Below are positions 23,773 to 35,179 of a DNA stretch of 64,000 nucleotides, piece after piece. Numbering within the stretch: position 1 is the first letter of the stretch; each line of letters starts with the position of its first letter. The DNA is from Arion vulgaris (Eukaryota; Mollusca; Gastropoda; Stylommatophora; Arionidae), in the NCBI GenBank assembly GCA_020796225.1, contig CM036758.1:62650774-62714773 (forward strand), read 5' to 3'. Position numbers and translations under genes: made by a program. Under the pieces are notes generated by a model. That model was not told the origin of the DNA. It did no database searches and saw nothing but the letters and a program-made list of their open reading frames with translations.

Positions 23773-23864
23773 CTGATCACATCCAAGTAAGTACTGTCAC
23801 ATATGCTGCTCTTGAGGCACTGGGATTGTTTACTATGGAGAACAGAGGCCATGTAGAAATTAAA
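23773..23864 (+). CDS. guanylate cyclase exon G
   Basis: The exon encodes ADHIQVSTVTYAALEALG, then a stretch ending RGHVEIK. This matches the IHVS...L and ERGxVEVKGKG region near the end of cyclase domains. The first two bases complete the GCT codon started in exon F. The donor is GTGAGT, phase 0. No tandem array lies near its acceptor. Confidence 0.9.
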
Positions 23865-24022
23865 GTGAGTATCATATAAACGGTGAGACAGATAAGCTTA
23901 ACTCTTTGTGGACCAAATGACACACTACGTGGCTTTAGGTTGGACGCCTTTTTTACTAGGAGCCACACTAAATGGCGTATTTATTCTAAAAACATGGCGT
24001 TTGTCCTGGTTCACTAAGAGTT

Positions 24023-24231
24023 TTTTTTTTCAAACCGATCCAGAAGCACTTGAGCTGAAAGCTCTTTGGCTCGGTGTCATGGACATCGTTACCCTTCGGT
24101 TTGGTGCCACGAACATCGTAAATCTAGGGAACCTGTAGCTTTTCTGCCAGTCCGCGGAGTTTAACCCGCACTTACAGAGGACTTGTCACCCGTAGTCCAA
24201 CGCGCTACAAACACGCTTGGCACGCGGGCAT
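24023..24231 (-). mobile_element. SINE S1, copy 3
   Basis: The 11-bp target duplication CACTAAGAGTT (24012-24022 and 24232-24242) frames the element exactly. Confidence 0.85.
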
Positions 24232-24484
24232 CACTAAGAGTTAAAGTATAAGCATTTGCCTATCGATTCGGATAACAATGTGGTTGTAGGTTCCATCTCA
24301 CGCTCGACGCTCTATACGCGAGAAAAGGAATTTGCCCTCCTACCTCATGCACACTAGGGTCTAAAAATGTGAAGTGAGATGACTTCATACTCTAAGGTCT
24401 GAAAATTATACGGATAATTTTTTTTATTACTTATTATCATATAAAGGGTCAGTCTCGTTTTGTTGTGTATACAATCAAAATGTT

Positions 24485-24910
24485 AACATTGTAAACTGTG
24501 TGACGGCAGCATGGACTAACAACACTAGTGATCACAAGTTCTTCCATGCGATGATATTAGGAAAGTTATTGTAAAGGAGCATTGGCTCATAAATAACATC
24601 ATGTCTCGGAAGATGAAATGTTTTGGCTAAAACAAACGCCACAGATGTCTGGAGAGAAAGGTAATGGAAGGCATGGTTCCTGAAACACGAGACAAGGGGG
24701 CGACCAAGATGAAGATGGCAGCAGGCCATCAAAGAAACATTGAACATGACGCTAGAATAGGCTGGAGAACTTGCTAGAGACAGAGATCTTTTCAGGCGGG
24801 CTGTGATGAATGCGACGTTCCGCAAGGAACATGCTACTATCGCTGCTCTCCGTTGTTCTCGCTTTTCCGAGTAATTTTTCCAGCTATTGCACTGTGTGCT
24901 AATCACTGTA
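24485..24910 (+). mobile_element. LINE 3' fragment
   Basis: It reads KEHWLINNIMSRKMKCFG, then KVMEGMVPETRDKGA and ARDRDLFRRAVMNATF. These are RTE-like tail motifs with several stops. Confidence 0.7.
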
Positions 24911-24962
24911 TTCATTTTATTTGCACAAAGATAGGAAGATTACTTCCTTCAGATATTTGACT

Positions 24963-25425
24963 CGATGGCGAAGTAACTAAGTCGATTGCCTGTCGTTCTG
25001 AAGGTTGTGTGTTCGAATCTGGACAGAGACACATGTGCAATTTTTCCATGATATCCCTAGGATTGTTTCCTGAGGTACTTTTTTTTTTTTAGGGGCCGCC
25101 CCGGACGCGCCATACCAGATGGACCCGTACAACGGAGCGTGAAAATGTTTATAAACTATCAAGCCCCATCAATCCTTCGATCGATGGCACTCCTAGTTTT
25201 GTACAAGGGTAGCCATGTGACATTTAATGAATGCTCCCGATCTTCGGCTTCAATCAAGTGGGCACTAGTTCCGTAACACAAGCTGATAACTTCCGGAGGT
25301 ACTGAGTTCGTGCTTTGTACAATGCTCTCGGCAGAAGGTGTGCCATTTCTGCCGACAGAGACGGATCTATATGGGAAACCCAGCGCAATGAAGTATATCA
25401 CTCGACCTTTGGATTTAACAAATTA
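24963..25425 (+). mobile_element. SINE S6, copy 2 (with inserted segment)
   Basis: The head ATGGCGAAGTAACTAAGTCG and GTGTTCGAATCTGG (box B) are at the left; the typical 3' side is at 25295-25425. Unrelated sequence fills 25080-25290. Confidence 0.6.
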
Positions 25426-25551
25426 TATGGAAAATAATATTTGACGAAAATAGTTTGTAGAAGCAGATAATATGTTATCAGGGAAAAATTTAATTAAACG
25501 TTGACTCAAACTATTGGATTCTAAGAAAGGAGTTAATTGTTCTTGTTAATT

Positions 25552-25632
25552 CTTCTTGGCCTACACACTCTGATATAATCAAAACAAGGTTCGTCCTTGG
25601 GTTCAAAGGTTGTGCCTCGGCTTAAAGAGTGT
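25552..25632 (+). mobile_element. SINE S2, 3' fragment (empty site)
   Basis: CACACTCTGATATAATCAAA runs straight into the tail that is interrupted at 344-605. Confidence 0.6.
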
Positions 25633-25810
25633 TTAATCCCTTACATAACATACAACCAATTAAAATGTGCAAATATATTAGAAGGGACATAATTAATAGA
25701 TTGTCTTTAAAGTGATTTTCTAGCAATTATTCCCCTTTGACCGCTGTATTATTATAATTACTATTCGTAATATACTTTAAACAACAGCTTGATTTTAAAG
25801 AGATATGAAA

Positions 25811-25966
25811 GTCCCATGTGAGTGCGGTTCAATTTCCGCGGGCTGACAGAAAAGCTACAGGTTCTCCAGATTTATGGTGTTCGTGGCACCGAACCGAAGG
25901 GTTATGATGTCCATGGCATCGAGCCGAAGAGCTGAAAGCTCAAGTGCTTCTGGATCGAAAAAAGAA
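25811..25966 (+). mobile_element. SINE S1, copy 4 (5' truncated)
   Basis: It starts inside the head (TGAGTGCGGTTCAATTTCCG) and ends at a poly-A that joins a LINE fragment. Confidence 0.7.
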
Positions 25967-26140
25967 ATATGAAGAAAAGAGATTTTGGAGGAATGGTGCC
26001 TGGAAGAAGAATGAGAGGAAGATCTAGAAAACGGTGGATGCAAGATGTCATTGACGATCTGAGAATGACTGCTGCTGTGACGCTGGGACTGCTGTCATGT
26101 GAGCCAAGTTAGGGAATGGACAAGCTACTTGAGAATGATG
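25967..26140 (+). mobile_element. LINE 3' fragment
   Basis: It reads FGGMVPGRRMRGRSRKRWMQ, then DVIDDLRMTAAV. It starts directly at the A-rich end of a SINE copy. Confidence 0.7.
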
Positions 26141-26369
26141 ATGAGTACTCTGAAACCGAGATTTTATAAATGTGGATTTTTGAATAGTGGTACATTTATG
26201 AAGTCACTTAAGTGTACCTATTCCCCCAGTGAGAAGCAGATGCCATGAAAGTGCATAATATTTGCAAATTTATCACAGAGACTAAGCAGATATGGGTCTA
26301 GCCGGAATATCGAAACGATTGTTCTGTTTACTATTAATCCAAAATTTAATTTTTTTAATTTATTGTTAT

Positions 26370-26700
26370 CAGATACCGTGCCGCCTGGCGTTGGCGATCG
26401 TGGATCTCCAAAACTTTATGTCTCTGGTGTTTGCTATCATCTTAGATGTTGACGCTCTTCCGTGCCATGAAGTCAGATTATCCAAAATGTTCTCTCTCTC
26501 TGTCTTCCTATGTCTCGCCTACCATCGATTTTACCGGTTGTCACTATGTGTTGTAAACCTCTCTATCTCATCACATGGTCGTAAAATGATGACTGCCTCT
26601 TTCTTATATTGATGATAAGCTTTCTTTGTGTCTTGACCTCATTCAACAGCTCAAGATTAGTCAATTTTACAGTCCAAGTGATTCTCAATATTCTTCTGTG
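26370..26700 (-). mobile_element. LINE 3' fragment (family of 37630-37930)
   Basis: On the minus strand it encodes NIRKRQSSFYDHVMR, then KIDGRRDIGRQRERT. It is a second copy of the 37630 element. Confidence 0.6.
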
Positions 26701-26825
26701 AAGTTTTAAAATGCATTGTATGCTAATTAATAACTATTTTATACAAAAAAAGTAAAATGATTTTTTTTGTGTGCGTGCCTTGTGTTTTGCCTTATCTTAT
26801 TGGTGGGAGTTCTCTGTTGCGTTGA

Positions 26826-26946
26826 GGTAAGGTGATAGCCGTTGGCTCCAAAAGAACTCGGTTCGTTCCCCGGGAGAAACGATAGAAATATTTTTCTAGA
26901 GTTCCTTATCTCGATGTAGGTGAGATCGAGTTCCTATCGGAATACA
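26826..26946 (+). mobile_element. SINE S3, 5' fragment
   Basis: A tRNA-like head with CTCGGTTCGTTCCCCGGG, then TAGGTGAGATCGAGTTCCTA. It is cut by hAT-like MITE A copy 2. Confidence 0.6.
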
Positions 26947-27102
26947 CAGTGGCGGCTCGTCATTAGGGGCCAGTGGGTCAGGCCCACCAAAATCATGAAT
27001 GACTAATGTGTAAATACTAATATATAACCAAAAACAGAATCCTGATTTTTCATAAACTTTTTGTCCGGCCCCACCAACAAAAATGACCACGAGCCGCCAC
27101 TG
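26947..27102 (-). mobile_element. hAT-like MITE family A, copy 2 (reversed)
   Basis: Same termini as copy 1; flanks GGAATACA / GGAATATA. It interrupts a SINE S3 copy. Confidence 0.8.
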
Positions 27103-27169
27103 GGAATATATATATATACAAACTGTGAGACATTTATATACAATACAAATTAGAGACCATCATTAAAAG

Positions 27170-27372
27170 ATACAAATAGAAGTGGACTGGTTATATATGT
27201 CGATGCCAGTAATAGGAAATTGGCTAGGGCATTCCCCGATGGTCAAAGGTCAGGAGGTCGAAGGGAAATATGAAGAACTGTGGAGAGAGAAAGAAAAGAT
27301 TGTGGCCAAACGGGAGAAATAATTGTTAGAAAACTGACAGAAAGGCAACAATGAAAAGATGTTTCACAAAGT
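27170..27372 (+). mobile_element. LINE fragment
   Basis: It reads IIKRYKXKWTGYICRCQ-like sequence, then GRRSGGRREI. It resembles a GRP-type LINE tail but is badly decayed. Confidence 0.4.
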
Positions 27373-27375
27373 AGT

Positions 27376-27925
27376 TTGACAATGGAGGTTCGGGCGGTTA
27401 CGGAGGCGGTGAAATGGTTGGCATCTCACAACTACTCTCGTGTTTTCATACTCAGTGACTCCATGAACATGATTCGTAAAGTCGAATCAGGAATGGTGAG
27501 ACACAACTGGGTGGAGGTACTGGTGCAGACGGTGATCAGAGAAATCACCTTCATTTTTGTCCCTGGGCACGCAGGAGTTAGGGGTAATGAACGAGCTGAT
27601 AGATTGGTTGGCTTGGCTACAATATCAGAGGAGCTGCCACGGATCGTAATGACATTCTTCACGCATTGAGAGAGTCTTTCCGAACAGACGAGTTTCAGGG
27701 CTGTGAATCCCACTCGCTGACCAGTTTGAAAGAGATGGGTGTCAATATTGGTGCAGCCCGAAAAGAACGACATACTAAATATGCAAAGAGATTGATTAAT
27801 CAACATCGAACTGGCGTGTTGCACCGCTGGACGCTGTTGGGTTTGCTGAACGGAGATCGGAGCACCTATGGACATGTCCGGAGTTCTATGATGATAGTCC
27901 TCATATAACTGATAACTGATCACAA
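27376..27925 (+). mobile_element. LINE RNase H domain and C-terminus
   Basis: The first frame reads MEVRAVTEAVKWLASHNYSR, then VFILSDSMNMIRKVES and FVPGHAGVRGNERADRL, the RNase H motifs. A shifted frame continues IGAARKERHTKYAKRLINQH, then RTGVLHRWTLLG. It is one stop and one frame shift from open. It lies in intron 7 of the cyclase gene. Confidence 0.8.
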
Positions 27926-28019
27926 AGTCACTAAGTTATATAATCAGTTTACTCCTGTAGATAGGGACTGGCTTTGTGCTCCCACCACCAGATTAAATCA
28001 ATATTGAAACTGAAAATCG

Positions 28020-28390
28020 GTGCATATCCTTTACAGAAATTAACCATCAACCACAGTAAACGAGTCGTTGAATTTTTAGGCTCCACTTATACGTTCAGTA
28101 GTTTGCTATTGTTTTCTGAACGGTGAGGTCTACTTTTGAAATGAAATGAAAATCGTGGCATATCCTTTACAGTACTTAACCATCAACCACAGTAAACGAG
28201 TCGTTGAATTTTTAGGCTCCACTTATACGTGCTGTAGTTTGCTATTTCTTTCTGAACGGTAAACTCTACTTTTACCATCGTAAAAATCCACGTCGAACAA
28301 ATTTGCTTCCAAACTGCCGGTCACGGTGTTTGCACCAGGTACGCTTGGGTTATGATCGAGCCCACTACCACTTAAGCTATAGACGTCCAT
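28020..28390 (-). mobile_element. SINE S8, two tandem reverse copies
   Basis: GCATATCCTTTACAG starts a segment of about 125 bp present twice (28020-28140 and 28150-28270). Only the second continues to a head (GATCGAGCCCACTACCACTT). Confidence 0.6.
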
Positions 28391-28434
28391 ATTACACAAT
28401 GAAATTATTTTAACTTCTGCATTGTCGATGTAGC

Positions 28435-28930
28435 AAGTCTAGAGTGGTAATACAGTGGATACCATCTCACTGCGGAATACCTGGCAATGAGACTGCGGAT
28501 ATATTGGCAAAAGCAGGAAGCAGGCTACCACAGACAGACACCAGTAGGACATATGAGGAAGCAAAAGTACGGATAAAAATGGCCTACAAGAACAAATGGT
28601 TGAGAGGTCACCCAGGGCATGAAAAGGACGATGCTTACCACCAACTAAGTAGAGAAGAACAGGTTGTCATTTTCGTCTACGAACAGGGCACAATAGGCTG
28701 AGGTACCATCTGTTTAACAAGTATAAAATAGGCCCACCTTATATATGTACATGTGGCACCAGTAAGGTGACAGAGACACACATACTGCAAGAATGTTCAA
28801 CATACACGGAACAGAAAGAAAACACATGGTCAATCCCCATATCAGTCCAAGACAAGCTATACGGAGATGTACATGGACTCCGGTTGACCACTAACTACTT
28901 TAAAAGTATACAAATTGATGTCTGAAAATC
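28435..28930 (+). mobile_element. LINE RNase H domain and C-terminus that feeds the 83-bp array
   Basis: It reads VIQWIPSHCGIPGNETADIL, then AYKNKWLRGHPGHEKDD. After a frame change it reads RLRYHLFNKYKIGPPYICTC and SVQDKLYGDVHGLRL, and ends NYFKSIQIDV plus stop. The last 83 bp, stop codon included, are the repeat unit of the following array. Confidence 0.85.
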
Positions 28931-30329
28931 CAAGACAAGCTATACGGAGATGTACATGGACTCCGGTTGACCACTAACTACTTTAAAAGTATACAAATTG
29001 ATGTCTGAAAATCCAAGACAAGCTATACGGAGATGTACATGGACTCGGTTGACCACTAACTACTTTAAAAGTATACAAATCGATGTCTGAAAATCCAAGA
29101 CAAGCTATACGGAGATGTACATGGACTCCGGTTGACCACTAACTACTTTAAAAGTATACAAATTGATGTCTGAAAATCCAAGACAAGCTATACGGAGATG
29201 TACATGGACTCCGGTTGACCACTAACTACTTTAAAAGTATACAAATTGATGTCTGAAAATCCAAGACAAGCTATACGGAGATGTACATGGACTCCGGTTG
29301 ACCACTAACTACTTTAAAAGTATACAAATTGATGTCTGAAAATCCAAGACAAGCTATACGGAGATGTACATGGACTCGGTTGACCACTAACTACTTTAAA
29401 AGTATACAAATTGATGTCTGAAAATCCAAGACAAGCTATACGGAGATGTACATGGACTCCGGTTGACCACTAACTACTTTAAAAGTATACAAATTGATGT
29501 CTGAAAATCCAAGACAAGCTATACGGAGATGTACATGGACTCCGGTTGACCACTAACTACTTTAAAAGTATACAAATCGATGTCTGAAAATCCAAGACAA
29601 GCTATACGGAGATGTACATGGACTCCGGTTGACCACTAACTACTTTAAAAGTATACAAATCGATGTCTGAAAATCCAAGACAAGCTATACGGAGATGTAC
29701 ATGGACTCCGGTTGACCACTAACTACTTTAAAAGTATACAAATCGATGTCTGAAAATCCAAGACAAGCTATACGGAGATGTACATGGACTCCGGTTGACC
29801 ACTAACTACTTTAAAAGTATACAAATTGATGTCTGAAAATCCAAGACAAGCTATACGGAGATGTACATGGACTCGGTTGACCACTAACTACTTTAAAAGT
29901 ATACAAATCGATGTCTGAAAATCCAAGACAAGCTATACGGAGATGTACATGGACTCCAGTTGACCACTAACTACTTTAAAAGTATACAAATCGATGTCTG
30001 AAAATCCAAGACAAGCTATACGGAGATGTACATGGACTCCGGTTGACCACTAACTACTTTAAAAGTATACAAATTGATGTCTGAAAATCCAAGACAAGCT
30101 ATACGGAGATGTACATGGACTCGGTTGACCACTAACTACTTTAAAAGTATACAAATCGATGTCTGAAAATCCAAGACAAGCTATACGGAGATGTACATGG
30201 ACTCCAGTTGACCACTAACTACTTTAAAAGTATACAAATCGATGTCAGTCCAAGACAAGCTATACGGAGATGTACATGGACTCCGGTTGACCACTAACTA
30301 CTTTAAAAGTATACAAATTGATGTCTGAA
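28847..30329. repeat. 83-bp minisatellite from a LINE 3' end, 18 copies
   Basis: Each unit runs from CCAAGACAAGCTATACGG to GTATACAAATTGATGTCTGA. This is the last ~28 codons, stop codon and a few bases of the preceding LINE. Variants lack one C (82 bp) or have CCAGT. The last junction differs (GATGTCAGTCCAAG). Confidence 0.95.
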
Positions 30330-30412
30330 AACGTTGGAAGAAGAAGAAGAAGATGTAGCAAGTAGCTTCACTTTTTACTAAAATCATTGCATTCTTCTCT
30401 TTTATCTCACAG

Positions 30413-30568
30413 GGAAAAGGACAAATGCATACATTTTGGCTTCTTGACAAAATTGCTTTTGAATGCAATTTCCCATGTATACCCGGATGCCAGAAATTCA
30501 ACGACGCACAGACAGCCCGAATGTACGCCATCAACGGTCACACTTTTTCAGAAGTTGAAATGGAGTAG
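30413..30568 (+). CDS. guanylate cyclase exon H: C-terminus and stop
   Basis: The exon starts GKGQMHTFWLLDK, the KGKGxMxTYWL end of cyclase domains. It continues for a short Cys-containing tail and finishes NGHTFSEVEME before TAG at 30566. The acceptor TTTATCTCACAG has a good pyrimidine tract. It follows a 6.5-kb intron and sits about 82 bp after an 83-bp tandem array derived from a LINE. No PDZ ligand is evident at the C-terminus. Confidence 0.9.
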   Translation, partial: GKGQMHTFWLLDKIAFECNFPCIPGCQKFNDAQTARMYAINGHTFSEVEME

Positions 30569-30715
30569 AGAGACGAACCAAATCAATCTGTTGAGGATGG
30601 GTAAATTGTCTTGAACTGGTCAAGATAATCAAGCACATACCTTCAGATGAAGATATTCATTATTTACTGGACAATTTTGTAAACCAGCTGTTGAATGAAC
30701 ATTCGATGTTAAATT

Positions 30716-30721
30716 ATTAAA
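30716..30721 (+). promoter_or_regulatory. candidate polyadenylation signal of the cyclase gene
   Basis: ATTAAA lies about 150 bp after the stop codon, in AT-rich DNA. It is a common variant signal. Nothing else supports its use. Confidence 0.35.
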
Positions 30722-30769
30722 GATTTTATTTTTTAATTAAAGAGCTATATGGTATTTCATTTATTTGAA

Positions 30770-31590
30770 AATGTAAAAACTCGAATTTGTAATGTTAAAT
30801 TTTACTAATGTAAAAAACTCGAATTTGTAATGTTAGGTTTTGATAATGTAAAAAACTCGAATTTGTAATGTTACTTTTTGATAATGTAAAGAACTCAAAT
30901 TTGTAATGTCAGGTTTTGATAATGTAAAAACTCGAATTTGTAATGTTAAATTTTGATAATGTAAAAGAAACTCGAAATTGTAATGTTAGATTTTGATAAT
31001 GTAAATACCCGACTTTATATTAAGTTTTGATAATGTTAAAAAAACTCGCGTTTTAATATTAGGTCTTGGTAATGTAACAACTGGATTTCGTAATATTAGG
31101 GTTGGGTAATGCAAAACTCGACTTTTTAATGATGGTTTTTGATAATGTAAAACTCGACATTGTAATATTAGGTTTTATAATGTAAAAACTCGACTTTGTA
31201 ATAACATATTTTGATAATGTAAAAAAATCGACTTTGTAATATTAAGTTTTGATAATGTAAAAACTGGACTTTGTAATATTCTATTTTGATAATGTAGAAA
31301 CGCAACTTGTAACTGCTGGGTTTTTATAATGCAAAACTCGACTTTTTAATGAAGGTTGTTTCTAAGGACGTAAAACTCGACTTTGCAATAATAGGTTTTG
31401 ATAATGTAAAAACACGACTTTATAAAATAGGTTTTGATAATGTAAAAACACGACTTTATAAAATAGGTTTTGATAATGTAAAAACACGACTTTATAAAAT
31501 AGGTTTTGATAATGTAAAAACACGACTTTATAAAATAGGTTTTGATAATGTAAAAACTCGAATTCGTAAAATTAGGTTCTGAACAACTCA
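30770..31590. repeat. decayed ~37-bp tandem repeat
   Basis: Units are like GATAATGTAAAAACTCGAAT followed by TTGTAATGTTAGGTTTT. A fresh sub-array of five near-identical ~36-bp units lies at 31400-31560. Confidence 0.85.
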
Positions 31591-31789
31591 ATTACATTTG
31601 TTAAGTTTAGAAAACATAGTAAAAAAAAACAAACTGGGTTGTACATATTAGGTTTTGGATATTGTTAGAATTCAATTTTATTATATGATTTTGAATACTT
31701 TCAGAATTAGATTGTGTAACATAAGATTTCAATAAAGTTTGATATACTGCCACAAGTTTCTTATGTTGATAGTGTAACTCTCGAATATG

Positions 31790-32215
31790 TAACATTTCGT
31801 ATTTAAATATTAGTGTTTTTAAAAATTGAGTTATGTAACATTACGTTTTTGATGTTGGCAATGTAAGAGTTAAATTCTGTAACATTACGTTTTTGATGTT
31901 GGTAATGTAAGAGTTAAAATTCTGTAACATTACGTTTATGATGTTGGCAATGTAAGAGTTAAATTCTGTAACATTACGTTTTTTACGTTGGCAATGTAAG
32001 AGTTAAATTCTGTAACATTACGTTTGTGATGTTGGCAATGTAAGATTTACATTATGTAACATTACGTTGGCGATGTAAGAGTTAAAATTCTGTAGCATTA
32101 CGTTGGCGATGTAAGAGTTAAATTATGTAACATTACGTTGGCGATGTAAGAGTTAAATTATGTGACATTACGTTTATGATGTTGACGATGTAAGATTTAC
32201 ATTATGTAACATTAA
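31790..32215. repeat. ~44-bp GTAACATTACG repeat
   Basis: TGTAACATTACGTTTTTGAT then GTTGGCAATGTAAGAGTTAA recurs about ten times with drift. Single decayed relatives continue at 34330-34530. Confidence 0.85.
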
Positions 32216-32821
32216 CTCATCATGTACTTACTAACTGCCGCAAGGTGCGCAAAGATTGATTATTAAAATAACCCAACTGCCGCACACTAGACCGAGCATT
32301 TTTTTCATGTAAAACTAGTACTAAATTTACATCAACGTTTTATGACCCATTTTCAGGTTTTTATCTACAACAAAGCTATTTATTTTTTCCTCTTCGTCCG
32401 ATCGAAAGTTAAGTAAAAATTTGTTAATTACATGAAATATATATATATCTATAAAACTGAAAAATGTGAACAAAAATTAATTCGGCCATGTCGTGTTTTT
32501 CATGTGAGCAGTGGATGTGTGACGTTTCAACTTTTTAGTTGATGGAACATTACTGTGTTACATTAAGTTTCTGATGTTGGTAATGAAAGAGCAATTATTA
32601 TATTTCTCTCTATCTCTGAAGTAGGAGAAAGCACGCCTGTGTGGCGGGGGACATCATAAGGAAAGCAGGCCTCACGGAAAAACTTCATTCAGAAGCTCCA
32701 TATCAGGTGCCTTGGCTACGCCTGATTTCATAGAGGCGAGAGCAAGATGAAGAGACATTTTCTTGTACCGTTATACGTTACATAATGCTTGCAATAAATT
32801 TGTCCATACATACTCCTGGTC
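32216..32821. other. intergenic sequence, nothing recognised
   Basis: The 32620-32820 part may be LINE-derived (TTGTACCGTTATACGTTACA resembles 39484-39500) but no protein motif is readable. Confidence 0.35.
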
Positions 32822-33025
32822 TTCTTCTTCTTCTTTAAAGTCTCCACATTGACCCCTTGTTAACCAGTCTTTGTGATTTGTATGTGATCTGAGCCTAGGA
32901 GCGATTGTAATTTGTGCCAGTTATGCGCTTACAAGTAGGGCAACACATCCGATTTCTGTGATGCTTTTTTTTACTAGGATAGCTTCCTTAGACCTCTACC
33001 TCATTCGCCTCTTACGACATGCTTC
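32822..33025 (-). mobile_element. SINE S4, copy 3
   Basis: It runs from TCTTCTTCTTCTTTAAAG to CGCCTCTTACGACATGC, colinear with copy 2 reversed. Confidence 0.7.
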
Positions 33026-33599
33026 TGGCCAGCAATGGCGGAATGCGGGAGGGCCATTCAGAGTCAGAACTGTTTGATTCTGAACACACCTTTGCTAGCG
33101 CATTTCCGACATGTTTGGTCGGGTATTTTCCGGTTTCGTTTGCCGAGCTACTGAGTTAGTGCTTGAGCAACGATGTGAGCTATGAATGTTACATGGAATG
33201 CTTTTGCTGTGTCAACCGTGCGTTTGTTGTGAGTTAGTGTGTATTCAGAAAATGGAGGACAGCAGTTATGACGAACAAGCTCAATCTGCCGTATGCAGTT
33301 ATATTGCGGGTGCAGAAAGCTGGATTTTGTCTTGATTGATGTTCCCTTCGACAAGAATTGCAATTCAAGTGATGAACAGTTTTGTGTTGCTACATTAGCG
33401 ACGGCCATATGCATTTTATGCGGAGCACGTTGCTTTTTGTGGCGGTACGCGGCTGTTTCATTCTGGAATTAGTTCACACAGGAAACATTTCCCAGTTCTT
33501 AGCATTTCGTGTGATTTTCATTGGCATAGGAACGGAGCAATTATGGGGTGACCCGTTGCAGTGAAGTTGGAACCGTACTTATGAACTATGAACTAAGTG
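33026..33599. other. intergenic single-copy-looking sequence
   Basis: It is higher in GC than its surroundings. A short frame MEDSSYDEQAQSAVCSYIAG (from 33252) and CGGTTTCGTTTGCCGAG suggest a decayed element or exon. No family is recognised. Confidence 0.3.
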
Positions 33600-34300
33600 T
33601 TACAATTTGTTGATCCGTTTGCGGTCTCCGACAACACGCGGACGATACTCCTGGTCGACACGTTCAATCTCTTCAATATTGTCGAGTCCGATATTGCTCG
33701 CCTCTCAGTAACGTTTGTTTCCTGGTTTCCATAGGGCGCGCTTTCATTTGTTTTTGAAACCCTTTGTCTCTCACTTCAATGCCTGCTTTGCGATTCTTTC
33801 ACCATTTCTTCTCAGAGTATGCCCAACATATCTCCATCATCCTTCTTATAACAGTTGTTACTAGTGGTTATCCAGACATTTATTCTCAGAGTAGGACCAA
33901 CATATATCGTTCGTCTCTTCCTTATAACAGTTGTATGCCCGTCTGCCCAGCGTGTTCGTAGCGCGTTGGACTACGGGTGACTATCCTCTGTGTGTGCGGG
34001 TTCAATTCCGCGGGATGGCAGAAAAAGCCACAGATTCCCCAGATTTATGGTGTTTGTGGCACCGAACCGAAGGGTTACGATGTCCATGGCACCGAGCCGA
34101 AGAGCTGAAAAGCTCAAGTGCTTCTGGAAAAAAATATAAAAAAATAACAGTTGTAATTAGTGGTTGACCAGAATTTCTTCTCAGATTATGCCAAACATAT
34201 CTCCATCTTCTTTCTTATAACAGCTGTTATTAGAGTTACCAGACATTTCCCTGATTTCATCCCTTCGTCCAATTTAATGTTCATTATTATTCAAAAACAT
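33600..34300 (-). mobile_element. LINE 3' fragment, locally tandem and split by a SINE
   Basis: The minus strand encodes the tail type seen at 57540 (RRWRYVGHTLRRNDSS-like). A segment of about 75 bp containing CATATCTCCATC is present about three times. A SINE (33936-34143) with a 12-bp target duplication interrupts it. Confidence 0.65.
33936..34143 (+). mobile_element. SINE S1, copy 5
   Basis: The 12-bp target duplication ATAACAGTTGTA on both sides shows insertion into a LINE fragment. Confidence 0.85.
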
Positions 34301-34329
34301 TTATTATCAATAAATTGTAAGAACAATAC

Positions 34330-34530
34330 TTTATAACAATAAGTTCCTGAAATTGGTAATTACTGAATTACGTAACAATAACATTGTTATGTTGGATAAT
34401 GAAGGAACTATATTTTGTAACATTACGTTTTCTATATTGTTACTGTAAGTGTTACATTCAGTAACATTACAGTTTTGATGTGTGTAATGTATGAACTGTG
34501 TTATGTAACATTCTACAAGTTATTGTTTAA
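34330..34530. repeat. outlying copies of the GTAACATTACG repeat
   Basis: TTTTGTAACATTACGTTTTC and similar motifs occur every 45-60 bp. Confidence 0.6.
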
Positions 34531-34675
34531 TACATCAACATTACTGTGTTATCTTCATAATTTCTGTGATGTTGTTGACACGTCCGTCATGCAAAGTTAC
34601 TCTCAGTTTGTGAAATGTTTACCCCTGTCGTAATATTGTATTCATTGTTTGTGCTACTTTAATCTACTTCAACAC

Positions 34676-34676
34676 G

Positions 34677-34720
<44 letters not shown>

Positions 34721-34721
34721 A

Positions 34722-34756
<35 letters not shown>

Positions 34757-34760
34757 AACA

Positions 34761-34798
<38 letters not shown>

Positions 34799-34873
34799 AA
34801 CTACTACTACAACTACTACAACTAATACTACAATTACTACAACAACTACTACTACTACTACTACTCCAACTAC
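34676..34873. repeat. ACT trinucleotide tract 1
   Basis: CTA/CAA trinucleotides. Confidence 0.95.
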
Positions 34874-34927
34874 TCATCATCATCATTGGCCTCTTTGTCT
34901 CAGGAGACAATAGGTGTTGCGTGACTT

Positions 34928-35078
34928 CAACTACTACTACTACTAATACAACTACTACAACTACAACAACTACTACTACAACTACTACTACTACTACTAC
35001 AACTACTACTACTACAACTACTACTATTACTACTACTACTACTATAACTATAACTACTACAACTACAACAAAAATTAC
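34928..35078. repeat. ACT trinucleotide tract 2
   Basis: The same repeat type resumes after 55 bp of unique sequence. Confidence 0.95.
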
Positions 35079-35179
35079 TCATCATCAGGTGCCGTGCCGG
35101 CTGACGTTGACGATGATGAATCTCCTTAAATCGCTGATCGATTCCACATCTACTTTAGTACCTTTCCCCAACAGGTAGT

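Noticed and set aside
24963..25030. Candidate tRNA gene with GTGTTCGAATC
   Set aside because: It is followed by the S6 SINE body and repeated elsewhere; the acceptor stem does not pair.
28847..30329. Possible CRISPR array
   Set aside because: Units are contiguous with no variable spacers, come from a LINE coding end, and the genome is animal.
33252..33334. Short frame MEDSSYDEQAQ... as a gene or transposase start
   Set aside because: It stops after about 27 codons, has no splice donor in good context, and I recognise no family.
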